Source: Muricea muricata
Lineage: Eukaryota > Cnidaria > Anthozoa > Malacalcyonacea > Plexauridae
Reading direction: 5' to 3'
Length of the DNA: 64,000 nt
Assembly: GCA_963855995.1 (NCBI GenBank)
Contig: OY979716.1
Span: 42,168,854-42,232,853 of the forward strand
This document shows, piece by piece, positions 52,612 to 63,234 of the stretch. The notes beneath the pieces are model-generated. The model ran no database searches, was not told the origin of the DNA, and saw only the letters and a list, made by a program, of their open reading frames with translations. The position numbers were made by a program, and so were the translations under genes. The stretch's first letter is position 1. Every line of letters starts with the position of its first letter.

Positions 52612-53541
52612 ACAAGTGGGCCGAGTTGTCTGTAAAACCAAATATTAATGATTTTTTATTGCATTAGGAAACTGGATTGGATTGCTGCATCATATTTGAC
52701 ATAATCACCAGTGGCTTGGGGGTCAGTGTGACCATGGTGATGATGATGATTCTCATGACAAAAGTCTTCCCATTTTTGATCGCCAGGATAAAGACTTTGA
52801 AGAATTGCAAAAAGTCATTCTAAATCAGGAACTACTTGCCATACTGTTTCAAGTATTACACCTGTTGTAGGTAAGGTCTACTATTGATTATATAATCTTA
52901 AGACAACAAAAAATCAGAAAGACATGTGTGAACAGTGTTGTTTAATCAACTGCTTTTTTAGGCATACTGGTGAAATTGAGTGTGCCAACAGTCGTGGCTT
53001 GGTGTATACTCTAAAGAGAACACCTTTCAAGTAAATTTTCAAACCGTTTAGAATGTCATTTGGTACTGTTCAGAAAATAGTTAATATTAGCATTTTTACT
53101 TAGCTATCAACCATACAAGAATTCCATTGATTGGAATTTTCATATTGGCTTTCCACAAAATAAATCCCAATGGAGTGAAGACATTGTCACCAGGAAATAT
53201 AACCCCAGAACAAGGCAGTAGGATATAAAAAAGTAAAATGTGCAAAGAATTACACACATGTTCCAGTGCTGATTTCATGCATGACAATGAGGAAAAATGC
53301 TGATAGTGAAAAAATCACAAAAGTGGTGGATCTCAATGAAAGTGACCCTGCTCTAATTGCACCAATAATAGCAAATATTCCACTACCAAGCACTAAAGAA
53401 ATTGCTGCCCAGAAGCCGATTTGAAAAACAGCAAAACGTTTAATTTGTGTTCAGTTATAAAATAACAAGGTATTGCAAAAACATTTTAATATTTTTGATG
53501 TACTGAGTGATCAATGAATAAGTCTCCAAGGAAAAAGTGAA

Positions 53542-54150
53542 ATGTGTTTTACACCCTATGATTTGAAGTTGTTAAAGAATGCTTTAGATGTTTTACAGCC
53601 TTTTGAATTAGCAACAACAGGGATGAGAGGTGAAAAGTATGTCTGCATATTGAAGATAAAACCAATGGCAACATCTCTACAGCTAGTCACAGATGGGAAT
53701 AAAGAATCACTTCCATTAAAGAATGAGTTGGTAGCTCAAATTCAGCGTCGTTTCGGAAGCAATTTGGAAGCAAATCCTGTACTTACAAAGTGCGCCCTAC
53801 TTGATCCTTGCCTCAAGAAACTTGCATTTTGGAATAATGCAGCAACCCAAGGAGTAGAATTGCTGATACAGGAGATGACATCACTAGCAGGTGTGGAAGA
53901 CGTTCAAGATCTAGCAATTGCAGTACCAAGTGCTAGTAGTGATATACTATGGAAGGAGTTTGATTCAAAAGTGGCAAACTCCCGAAATGGAAGACAAGGT
54001 AGGGCTGATGCTTTGTTTGAAACAAGGCATTATTTTGAAAATCATGTGATCCCAAGAGAAGATGACTCCATGGCATAGTGGCTAAAACACATGGTGGCTA
54101 GAACACTGTTGTTATGTGTTTTATCAAAATACTGAATACTTGTGTATCAC
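53542..54150 (+). pseudogene. hAT (ZBED-type) transposase C-terminal fragment
   Basis: 179-codon frame from 53542 with FTPYDLKLLKNALDVLQPFE, KCALLDPCLKKLAFW and GVELLIQEM, the region before the hAT dimerisation motif. After TAG at 54076-54078 the same frame continues WLKHMVARTLL and a degraded end. Upstream catalytic domain not seen, so it is a truncated copy. Confidence 0.7.
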
Positions 54151-55300
54151 AGCAAAGTCTGTACCCTCTGAGCCGAAGAATGTAGACATGTTTCTCTTCC
54201 TGAATCAAAACATGCAAATGTCTTAAAGGATACTGACACTATCACAGATAAGTGTGCACATTTGTTGAAATTGTTCATTTGCTATTGTATGCACTGCATA
54301 TAAAATAGAGAAATATCTTGCAGATATTAGCTTTAGTTTTGAAGTATCAGTATCGAAAAAGTATCTGTATTGATGGTATCGATGAAAAAGTAATTGGTAT
54401 CGAAGTTGAAATAGGCAGTATCGCCTAACACTAGACAAAACCCTTTCGATTTGCTTTGTTTCGCACGTGTAGACCTGGTTTTACTACCCTTGCTATCTCT
54501 TTCCTTTTCTAGGTTTCAGCCATTGATTACAAAATGTCAGAAAATATCACAAATTAGAATTTTTCTCGACATTATAAAAACATAATGGGTAACTTAACCT
54601 ATGTTTACAAGGATTATTGCGAGTACCGCAACTACATTCCATCTGTGCACTTGACATTTTTCCCGTTGCAGGGACAACCTCTAGTGCCGTTTTCTTTCCT
54701 TTTGATTCTACAAGAGCTTTTACAATCACATTTGCTCGCCTGTACAAAATAAAGAATCGATCAATTCAGCAATTGTATTTATCTATGCAAATTTTTACTC
54801 AACATATGGAAACTTTGTGTTTGGAAAAAGGCTTCTTTGTCAGCGCTGCTTGAGTGGTGGAAGGTCATTCTGGCTGACTCCGGCAATTTCCGAAAGCTGT
54901 TTTGTTATGCACAGAACATGCCAAAAATAGGCTAAAAATATATATGAAATATGACACTGCTCCTTTAACACCCGGCAAATTTCTTGACAACAGGGAAACT
55001 TAGTTTAATGCCCCACAGGAGGTTTTTAATGTAATTCTCATGTAACTGAACATTTAATTTCTTGTTAAGGACATTGATGATTTTGAAACAAGTACAAGAC
55101 TAATAGAGATACAAGGACTTTTCTTTCAAATCTTTTATACTTTGGTTTTGTTTTCCTGACTGTTTTATTGTTTACTTTTAATTTTAATTCAAACACTTGT
55201 AGCACATGGTTGTAAGTTAACCAATGCAGCACACAAATTGGTTGACATAGGGTTTCAAAAAAAAGTGGTATCATCACTCCATGCAAAATAGCATAAAACG
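54151..55300. other. Unrecognised, with TATCGATA-like repeats near 54.35 kb
   Basis: Several GTATCGAT/ATCGATG motifs at 54340-54425 could be the end of a transposon. No coding supported. Confidence 0.35.
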
Positions 55301-55665
55301 TTAGCTTTCTAATAAGACACACAACCTGAACAAGGATTTTTGCAATCCTTCTTGCATCTCTGTTGAAGCTTTGGATGATATTGTTTCTTTTCTCGTTAAG
55401 GGTGGTGCAATAACTCTTGCTTTGTGTAGAACCATCAAGTCCTGAATGTTGAAGCCCTTATCAGCCATTACAGCATCTTGTGGGTTCAAATTTTTGAAGA
55501 ATGCAGATTTTACCATGATATCCTTATTACTAATACTTCTAATAAAAAGTTGAGACACAAAGTTGAAATGAGGGATTGGTGAAATTGCAGCTAGCACTTT
55601 GAAGGTATTTCTTGTCTTGTAGTTACTGTAAGTTAATTTTTGAGCAGCTATCTTGTAAGGCTTCT
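55301..55665 (-). pseudogene. ISL2EU/Harbinger-like DDE transposase fragment
   Basis: From about 55665 on the minus strand: EKPYKIAAQKLTYSNYK, FNFVSQLFIRSISNKDI, AVMADKGFNIQDLMV with a catalytic Asp, APPLTRKE. This matches the DDE core of ISL2EU (IS4EU) transposases as I know them. It ends in frame noise at 55301, and the final Glu motif is not clearly seen. Confidence 0.7.
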
Positions 55666-55701
55666 CAATTTAAAGTTCAGTGCAAGAGCAGGATAATGGC
55701 C

Positions 55702-56039
55702 CAGGGGCAGATCCAGGGGTAGTCAAGTCAGTCATTTGACTTACTTGTAAGATCATAAATAATTAATATTCTGTCTGAATCAGGCGCTTATATTATAAGC
55801 GGCTTTTTCAGAATTTTACATGAGCTTATTGTAGTCCAGTTGAGTATATTCCAGCAGCATGCGTTTAAATCGTTACTGTCAAGTTACAGACAGCGATATT
55901 TCACCAAAATCTTGCCGACTCGAATCTTGCTGATTAATGCTAATATGATGATGTCATCGTATTGGTGACGTCATGACTATGATGTCACAGCATCCTAGAA
56001 TTTTCGACTGATGTTTAAAAAATCCTAGATCCGCCCCTG
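55702..56039. mobile_element. hAT-type MITE, 338 bp
   Basis: CAGGGGCAGATCCAGG at the left and CCTAGATCCGCCCCTG at the right are inverted repeats. GATAAT occurs on both sides, so the target duplication is probable but not exact. Confidence 0.7.
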
Positions 56040-57189
56040 GATAATCCCTGAAGGCCTTGGGAACTTTTACTCCTGCCACTTCACTCAGCGATGAAAAAGG
56101 TAACAGGAAAGAGTGTTCATCTTTAAAAAATATCCATGAAATGAAAATTTTTGTCACTGTTTGAAGCAGAAATGCCAAACAAGTTGCCTAGCATTATAAC
56201 ACTCGGCTTCCTTTACACAGCCTTACCAGGGTCAAAATAAACTGATCTTCGATAGGTATCTTACTAAGAGCCAGCTTGATCTTAAGACAAAGCAAAATGG
56301 TGCTATCAGGACAATAATATAGACAAAGAACAATGCAGGTACGTTTAGAATTGTTCCTTACCTTTGAGCCGTTTTCATCTAAACTGCTGGATTTGGTTTC
56401 TCAGATCCTTTCCAAGAACTTATGTGGGCTTTCTTTTCAACAAATTCTTCAAACAAAGCTTTCAAAAGAGCAGCATCATGACCTGTAAAATATTATTACT
56501 TTTTCACCAAGGCTTGTAGGACAACTTAAGTATAAAAAGTTTTGAGACCGACTATCTTGTCACTTGTCATGACTAGCCTCCTACCTCTTCATCTGTTGCA
56601 TGATCAATATTTATCATCTCAAATTAATGTATAAATTTTGACTATATGTGTTTGAACCATCATAATCTACACATCATACAATCTGAGATTTGCAATGTCA
56701 CACATGGCTATTAACTTTTTAAGGATTTTATATTGAATGGCATTTGGGGGCAAAACAACTTAGGGTGAATTATTTAAAAACTGGCATTTGAGCAAAGGAC
56801 TATTTCGTGAAAGGTTATGAAAGTAATTTTAATATTTGCATAATATGTGTGAAAACGAATTATAGGTAGAACAACATCAAAATAAGGTTTGCTAGTCACC
56901 AACTTTAAATAAAAATATGGTATAAAAAGGGCAGTATATGCAATTTTAGTTTAATCTGCTGGAGGAGATAAAAAGGAGCATGCAGCAGTTTTTCCATGAC
57001 AATGCATACATGTCCAATATCACGGTATGATACTTTTGGTAAAAAGAGTATTACAATCGGTAAATCCGGTAATACGAGTACTAGTCCAGCCGATTGGTGT
57101 AAAGTGATAAAGCAATTGTGCATTTTATGATATAAGCACACAACTTGCCATGATTGTAGAGCATATTTAAGTAAAGCATTTTTGCTATA
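56040..57189. other. Non-coding or unrecognised
   Basis: Only short open frames without motif. Confidence 0.4.
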
Positions 57190-57603
57190 GGGCCATAACA
57201 GGTTTTTTCGTGGACACAACAAAATAGAGTTTTCAGTTGCATTATGAGCGAAAACCACTTATATCTATAGAAAGTTTGGCAAAAACTAAATATAAGGCAT
57301 TTAAGCGGAAAGTACAGGTTTTGAACCTGTTTTCGAGTTACAGGAGGTTGAAGTCATTAAAAAACAGCCCTTTGGAGTATTTTGCAGCATTTTTCACCTG
57401 TTTGAGCGCAAATAATTGCAGACAAACAAAATAGCAAAAATGGCTTAAATGTCTTATATGTACTTTTTTGCAAACTTTCTATTTAGTAGCTTTTACTAAA
57501 ATTGAACTAGGAATTTCACTTTTTCATAACGTATAGTAAATTAATAGATAAAGGTGACAAAAACTTGAATTTTTGACAAGCAGATGTTAACCTGCAATGG
57601 CCC
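57190..57603. mobile_element. MITE with GGGCCATAACAGG ends, TA duplication
   Basis: GGGCCATAACAGG and CCTGCAATGGCCC are inverted repeats; TA flanks both (57188-57189, 57604-57605). 414 bp, no transposase. A TA target suggests Tc1/mariner. Confidence 0.65.
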
Positions 57604-57884
57604 TATAACCAAATCACTCACTCACGACTTGTCATAACTGTATGCCAAGTTTCATGCTTGTATCATCAAGTGCACATTGTTTTCACTTATCTGCAAAACT
57701 ATACCAATTAAATCAATTGGTGTATGATGACATACATGTGTGACATCATAGCTCAAGGATTCAAGCATTCAACAATTATGAGCATTGTGAAAAGCCTCTC
57801 AAATTAAGATATAGTCTTAATTTAAAAGGTGCCATTAACACTTACGCTAACCCAAACTCCAAAACTATAAACAGCCTACAATAA

Positions 57885-58440
57885 GTCTATCAGAGTTAAT
57901 CAAAGTCTGCCTCGCTTTATGAAAACCTGGCTTGGTCTGTTACTATCAAAGTGTATAAACACATGCATATCAGAGTTAATAGAAAGTTAATCAAAGTCTG
58001 CCTCGTTTTATGAAAACCCGGCATGGTCTTTTATTGTCAAAAAATATAAACACACGCATATCAGAGTTGATAGAAAGTTAATCAAAGCCTGCCTCGTTTT
58101 ATGAAAACTCCTTGGTCTACTGCTATCAAAATGTATAAACATGCACACGCGTATCAGAGTTAATAGAAGTCTATCAGAGCTAATCAAAGTCTGCCTCTTT
58201 TTCAGAAAACCCGGCTTAGTCTGTTGCTATCAAAATGTAAAAGCACACACATATTGGAGTTAATACAAGTCTGCCTCGTTTCATGAAAACCCCTTGGTCT
58301 GTTACTATCAAAATGTATGAACATACGCATATCAGAGTTAATATAAGTCTGTCTCGTTTTACACCAACTTGCTTCGTTTTAGAAAAACCCCTTCGCTATG
58401 AAAACGTATTAACTAACACATATCAGAATTATCATATCAG
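57885..58440. repeat. Minisatellite, unit about 90-110 bp, five to six copies
   Basis: Each unit holds ATCAGAGTTAAT, AAGTCTGCCTCGTTTTATGA and a CTGTTACTATCAAAATGTAT segment, with indels between units. Confidence 0.8.
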
Positions 58441-59112
58441 TAGCTGTTGATATTGGCATACCAGCTAGCCTAAGCAACGTATATGCCTTTCTGTAAATGC
58501 GTTGTAATTCTGAGAGAAATATGAATCTGCATGGTTTGTTTCATACAAAGCCCTTGCAAGCCTTGGTGTAAATTAAAGTAATCTTTGAACGAACTCACGC
58601 TTTACTTTAAATGCATTGCATGGAAATAGAATTTGCACTATCATGCATGCAGTATTAGTCACACATATTATAATTAATAATTATCATATGATCGAGTCTT
58701 CAGTCTTTCGTTTTATGACTCGCTCTTTCGTTATTAATACATTTTTAAAACAAACACTCCCCTACGATTTTCTGAAGCAAAGCATGCATCAGAGATTTAT
58801 AGACCATTCCAGTCATGTCGTGAAGATCAAGACAAATAATATAATGACAGTATGACCTGACTCACATCATTTAATTTTCTATTGTTTGAATTGCATTCGA
58901 TGCGACTGAAATGCGACTTATAAAGTAACATGCACTAACACCTCGTTTCATAAAGTCTCCAGTCTTTGAGTCTTTATTGTCAAAATATAAAATCAACGAC
59001 ACGCATTTCTGTGAACTCACTGGAAAAATAGAATTACTAATTAATATTAGAAACAAAAACCAGGACTGTCATCAAATGAGTTTACCTCTTATGTACTAAA
59101 GTATGAATTAAT
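58441..59112. other. Non-coding
   Basis: No gene seen; one more degraded motif of the minisatellite type lies near 58.96 kb. Confidence 0.4.
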
Positions 59113-59493
59113 TTAACTAATTTTAACAGTTCCATTGAAATACAATTGTCGTCCTACGTGAAAATCGAAATAATACCATTTGCTTAAATTATCTCCTACG
59201 TTGTTAACAATAATATCAATTTGCCTTGCTCGCTTTAAACATTTTTGTTCACAAAAAGACCAATACTGCAACAGTATAATCCACTGCAAAATAAAACTTG
59301 GTGGGCAACCAATGCCAAGAAAGAACAGTAGTGTCTTCAATACTTCTAGGTCACTCAGGTTTTCTCCAAAATACTTGCCCGATGGCCATCTATTGATGCT
59401 GTAAAATACATCACCATCAAGCAATTTTAACAAGTCTCTCCATTTGTCCAGCATTTTCATTTCATTTTGGAACCAATGCAACATGCTTTCCAT
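59113..59493 (-). CDS. Unrecognised 126-aa open frame
   Basis: From ATG 59493: a helical start (MLHWFQNEMKMLDKWRD), NRWPSGKYFGENLSDLEVLK, then IGCPPSFILQWIILLQYW and a C-terminal basic part. Composition looks like real protein and I have a vague memory of a cnidarian hypothetical family with this WPSGK and GCPP pattern, unverified. No function proposed. It may be one exon of a longer gene. Confidence 0.4.
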   Translation of the reverse strand: MESMLHWFQNEMKMLDKWRDLLKLLDGDVFYSINRWPSGKYFGENLSDLEVLKTLLFFLGIGCPPSFILQWIILLQYWSFCEQKCLKRARQIDIIVNNVGDNLSKWYYFDFHVGRQLYFNGTVKIS

Positions 59494-59917
59494 TTTTAAA
59501 CAGTATAATTATCTTAAAACTGATTATTGACGTTCAGTTATTATATCATTATATACTATAATGCCATAATTTCCATAGTTTTGTCACAGCATGACTTACC
59601 TCAGGCACCGAAGTTTCTTGGACAGACATGCAACTAGATCAATTTAACATTACTGTTTGTCGATTTCTGCATGACATACTGTATACATCATATTATTCAT
59701 TACGGAAACAGTTCCAGTGGCAACTCATGGTTCAGTCTTAAATTTCTGTCTTCTATTTGGGCACCCAAATAATTAATTTTAACATATAAACATAACATAT
59801 AAAAATTGTCCAGCATTTTCATTGAATTAACTTTGGGCCGTTCATGTATATTACAATCGAAGTTGCCGGCTTGCGTTTTACACGAGTGATATTTTAGTAA
59901 CATCCAATCCTTTGCAG

Positions 59918-60010
59918 ATTACGACAGAGTCAACCCACGTATCAAGAGCGTTGTAGAAATGCTACGAATACAACATAGATTGGACACTTTTGCCAGAAAG
60001 GTTGCTTTGG
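59918..60010 (+). CDS. Possible exon, gene unknown
   Basis: TTTGCAG acceptor, TTGG|GTACGT donor, one open frame: YDRVNPRIKSVVEMLRIQHR. Splice phase does not match the hydrophobic exon downstream, so they may belong to different genes. Confidence 0.3.
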
Positions 60011-60123
60011 GTACGTGTTTTTGTATTTTTTATTTTTTTTTATTCTAGTATTGGGTATAGCACACGCATAACCTAAAAGGCAATTGTCGATTACTAACCC
60101 ACCATTACTTGAAATTTTTGCAG

Positions 60124-60282
60124 ATATGCTTATTGTTTGGAAGAGGATTGAAGCAGATTGCAACAACTATGCTTCTTGGCTTACTGTCATTGATTTGCTT
60201 TTCCATTGGTCATGGGACTATCGATGTTGCTCAGTTCTGGTCCGAACCAGTTATATTTTGGTTGGTTATCGTTCTGCCAACA
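60124..60282 (+). CDS. Possible exon of a multipass membrane protein
   Basis: After a TTTTTGCAG acceptor, one frame is strongly hydrophobic: TTMLLGLLSLICFSIGHG then FWSEPVIFWLVIVLPTG, two likely transmembrane helices, ending at ACAG|GTTGGT. Looks like a transporter exon; no family recognised. Confidence 0.35.
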
Positions 60283-60810
60283 GGTTGGTGTATGCCATAC
60301 TGCATTTCTTGTGCATCGCACGTGTTAGAAAAAAGCATATACAGTATATATATATACTATCCAGGATGCGAAAGGGAGCGATACTCAGGTGTTATATCAT
60401 TGTATCAACAATTTAATTAATTATATACGCGACTCTGGAATTTTACCTTCAAAATGCCTGGCCACACATGATGCATATTAGATACTGTGATCTCAGAAGC
60501 CTGTGGAGCACCTGATTAATTTGAGCCCTATATCAACTAAGCTTAAAGTGCTTATGAAACGAAATTATCAGTTTCTTTTTTATTTCATATTCTGATACAT
60601 TTTACACTGAATATCGTGATGTGATTTGTTAACCTAGCGAAGCGGAAATTGTTTTTATTTTGTGTCGAAAGTAGAGTATTTTGGCAATTTCACGTCCAGG
60701 CTAGGCGCGCAGTCAAATATACGGCGTGACGTCACTGGTTAGAGTCGTCTTGCACAATAGCAGCAACAAACGAGCAAGATGCAATAGGCAATCCGAGAAA
60801 TAAGACGCAA

Positions 60811-62722
60811 TTGGGAAAGTATTGTGTTGCTGGTGGACCAGGCAATGTTAGTTGTAAGAATAATTCTTCCACAGAAGGTATATCTATGCATACCTTTCCA
60901 AACAGTGAGGGAAGGCTGCGTAATTTATGGATAAAGTTCGTTCAACAACACCGTGGATCAAAATGGAAGCCATCATCACATTCTGCTTTGTGTTCAGCCC
61001 ATTTTGAACCACAATATTTCCTTCAAAGGCCGGACATTACTGTACTGCAGTTGGACCAAGACAAGCCCTTTCAAACAAAGCAAATGCTGGACAGAAAAGT
61101 TGCTCATCCAACAATCGATACAGTCGAGCCAGAGCGTCAAGTCTCAGATCGTGAACAACGAAAGGTAAATTATTGTTTTGGCCAATATTAACACTGGGAA
61201 AAAGAAGGTTTTGTGAATTTAGGGTTATCTTTTAGCCATTTGAATTAATAAGTAAAGGTTTAATGTGACTATTTTGTAGATTTTAAGGGATGCAAATCAA
61301 AAGTGCTTCAGTGATTTAGCACACTGACAAAGGAGGCGCATTGCCCTACCCTTGGTGAGGAAGTGCTATCGCCAATTTCATCGATTGAATGTCCCCAGTG
61401 CGACGTATATTCTGCACAATTGCGTCGATATAAAGACAATATAGGGAAAAGTAAAGCAAGATACTCGCGTCTAAGAAAAAAGCTATCAGATGAGAAGAAA
61501 ATCGCATCCAATCTGCTTGCACAGGTCAGGTTTCAGTAGTAACCACTTTAATCATTTAATGATAAGGATACGCTAAGATTGGATAATATTTATAGGGACA
61601 TGTATTATGCATAATTAAATATAAATACAGGATATCCTTTCTTAAAAAGGTTCATCCAAATATGGAAGAGGTAGAGCACACAACAAAAGTCACAAGCGAG
61701 GAAGATGAGAGTGATCAGGAGCCTATAGATGAACCCCAAATGGACTCAAGCTCAGAAGATAGCAACGATGCTGAGGAAGAGGTCTACGGGGATGCCTTAG
61801 AGGATGAAGCAGAAAGAAGTGATGATGGCAATGATGAATTGAATAAAACAACGCAAAGTACTATTAAGTAAGTAGTGTAATTGTTTTACTATTTTACACA
61901 TAAGTTACCTTTTCAATTAAATTGATTGGTAATTTAGTATTTTTTGTTATTTGAGTGTTGCAGCAGATGTTAACCAGACAAACCAAAGTTCATACTGTTT
62001 TATACAGCACTATGTTCTTTATTTTCCTCGTTCTGCTTCAAGTGCAAGAAGGAGAGACCATCAGTGAACATGCACCGAAATGGAACTATGGTCACTGTCC
62101 AACAATTTTGTTAAGAATGTGGAGGAAAATCCTTCACTAGGAGGAGTCAGCCCTTTGTATTTGGCAGATATCTAGCAGGGAATATTTTACTTGGTTTTGC
62201 TGTGCTCATGGCTGGTGCCTCAATTAGTAAAGTACTCCTTGTTTTTAAGCACACGGGATTGGCAGCAGTTACCCCAAGAACATTCTTTTACCACCAAAGT
62301 AGATTCCTTATTCCTACAATCCTTATTCACTGGAAATCATATCAAAAGTCATTAATTGAGACATTGGGGAGTGTGAGTCAGGCAGTTTGGTGTGGGGATG
62401 GTCGATTCGACTTGATGGGGCACTCAGCAAAATATGGAGCCTATGCCATGTTTTGCACTACAATCTTGAAAATTGTTCATTTTGATTTAATGCAGGTTGG
62501 TTTTGAAACAGGATTAACATTGCTCAACATTTTTACTAAAAAACTTTTAAAAAATGAAAAAGGAGTTGTTAAAATGTATATGGCTAATGAAGCAAATGTG
62601 TAACATGATTGCAAATTTTAATGGAACTAATGTATGGATTTTTTTTATACAGGCAAATCAGACTGGAAGTAGCACTGGCATGGAACTTGCAGGAGCCCAA
62701 GCATGTTTTGATTTCATCCTAT
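60811..62722 (+). pseudogene. THAP-domain Kolobok-like transposase gene, truncated
   Basis: Exon 1 (to 61164) has a THAP finger: YCVAGGPGNVSC ... MHTFPNSEGRLRNLW ... SALCSAHFEPQYF. A TTG stands where a start Met is expected. Exon 2 (61280-61524, one shift): CPQCDVYSAQLRRY and a basic coil. Exon 3 (about 61645-61867): acidic. Exon 4 (61964-62495): FVFGRYLAGNILLGFAVL and CGDGRFDLMGHSAKYG with a catalytic Asp. Exon 5 (62653-) reads ANQTGSSTGMELAGAQACF, then homology stops. Donor and acceptor sites are present throughout. It is related to the gene at 46-53 kb. Confidence 0.72.
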
Positions 62723-63150
62723 GACGTACAATATCCGCCAAAATTGTATAGTAGATTTGTACAATTGTACTTCCAATATACGTGTAAGTTTGCATTTCAA
62801 CATTCAACATTCAATTCCTGTTCATAATCGAACATTGTAAAGTTTACGATTCTTGGATTTGTTTTCATTTTTCCAGAATTGAACATTGTAGATCGCTCTA
62901 TTCAACTTCCTACTTTTCATCATTGAACATCGTAATTTACGATTTCCAACTTCCAACCGCAATCCAATCTCGAACCGTCTGTGCGGGCTCAACCATTCAC
63001 CAATTTTCACCCAGTAGGGTAGAGAGCGGTTAATCAATTCCACCCGTTATACCCCCGATAGCTGAACTTTTTGCCCTAGCAACTGAGATTATGCAAATTA
63101 TGATGCGGAATAATATAATAATCATAATTATATGATAAGGATTATACAAG
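62723..63150. other. Upstream region of the gene at 63151
   Basis: AT-rich with repeated ATTGAACATTGTA motifs near 62830-62930. May hold the promoter of the next gene; no motif is firm. Confidence 0.35.
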
Positions 63151-63234
63151 ATGGCGGCCGATAAAATAAGCGAAGTTCGTTCGTCTCTTTTGAAGGCCGT
63201 GGAACGTCTTTGCGAGATGCATCAAACACACAAG
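63151..63234 (+). CDS. First exon of an unidentified host gene
   Basis: ATG at 63151 in a strong context (CAAGATGGCGG) opens 28 codons, MAADKISEVRSSLLKAVERL then CEMHQTHK, ending exactly at AAG|GTATTT. The helical, soluble N-terminus with no transposon match suggests a normal cellular gene running off the right edge. Confidence 0.5.

Larger units (their letters stand above)
46889..52639 (+). mobile_element. MULE (Mutator-like) element with FLYWCH gene
   Basis: 5,751 bp. Left end GGGATACGGTCAACTCGGCC and right end GGGCCGAGTTGTCTGTAAAA (reverse orientation) share an inverted core CAACTCGGCCCAC. CAAATATT flanks it exactly (46881-46888, 52640-52647), near the 9-base duplication usual for MULEs. 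The left end has about four copies of ACTCGGCCCA, the right end one. It carries one MULE transposase gene and sits in an intron of the Kolobok-like gene. Confidence 0.85.
45990..53423 (+). pseudogene. Kolobok-like transposase gene, split by the MULE element
   Basis: Exons before the MULE: 45990-46393 (GGDGQCDSPGFNAKN; VLVTDASTSVRALW), 46466-46543 (SSDVWHKSKSIKKCLAK), about 46678-46758 (KHFWYCSSACHKDEE). After it: 52669-52864 (HQWLGGQCDHGDDDD, FDRQDKDFEELQKVIL), 52961-53030 (HTGEIECANSRGLVYTLKR), about 53101-53423 (KNSIDWNFHIGF ... DPALIAPIIANIPLP). Conserved Asp sites in GDGQ, VTDAS and DVWH suggest a DDE-type enzyme; a related gene at 60.8 kb has a THAP finger, and I recall Kolobok as the THAP-bearing superfamily with this kind of core. 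At least two stops or phase breaks. THAP exon not found here. Confidence 0.68.

Noticed and set aside
54547-54747. Minus-strand frame with CSCGTRNNPCKH
   Set aside because: Cys pattern too short to assign and the frame is otherwise unsupported.
57885-58440. Repeat array considered as CRISPR
   Set aside because: Units are about 100 bp, diverged, without short unique spacers, in a eukaryotic context.
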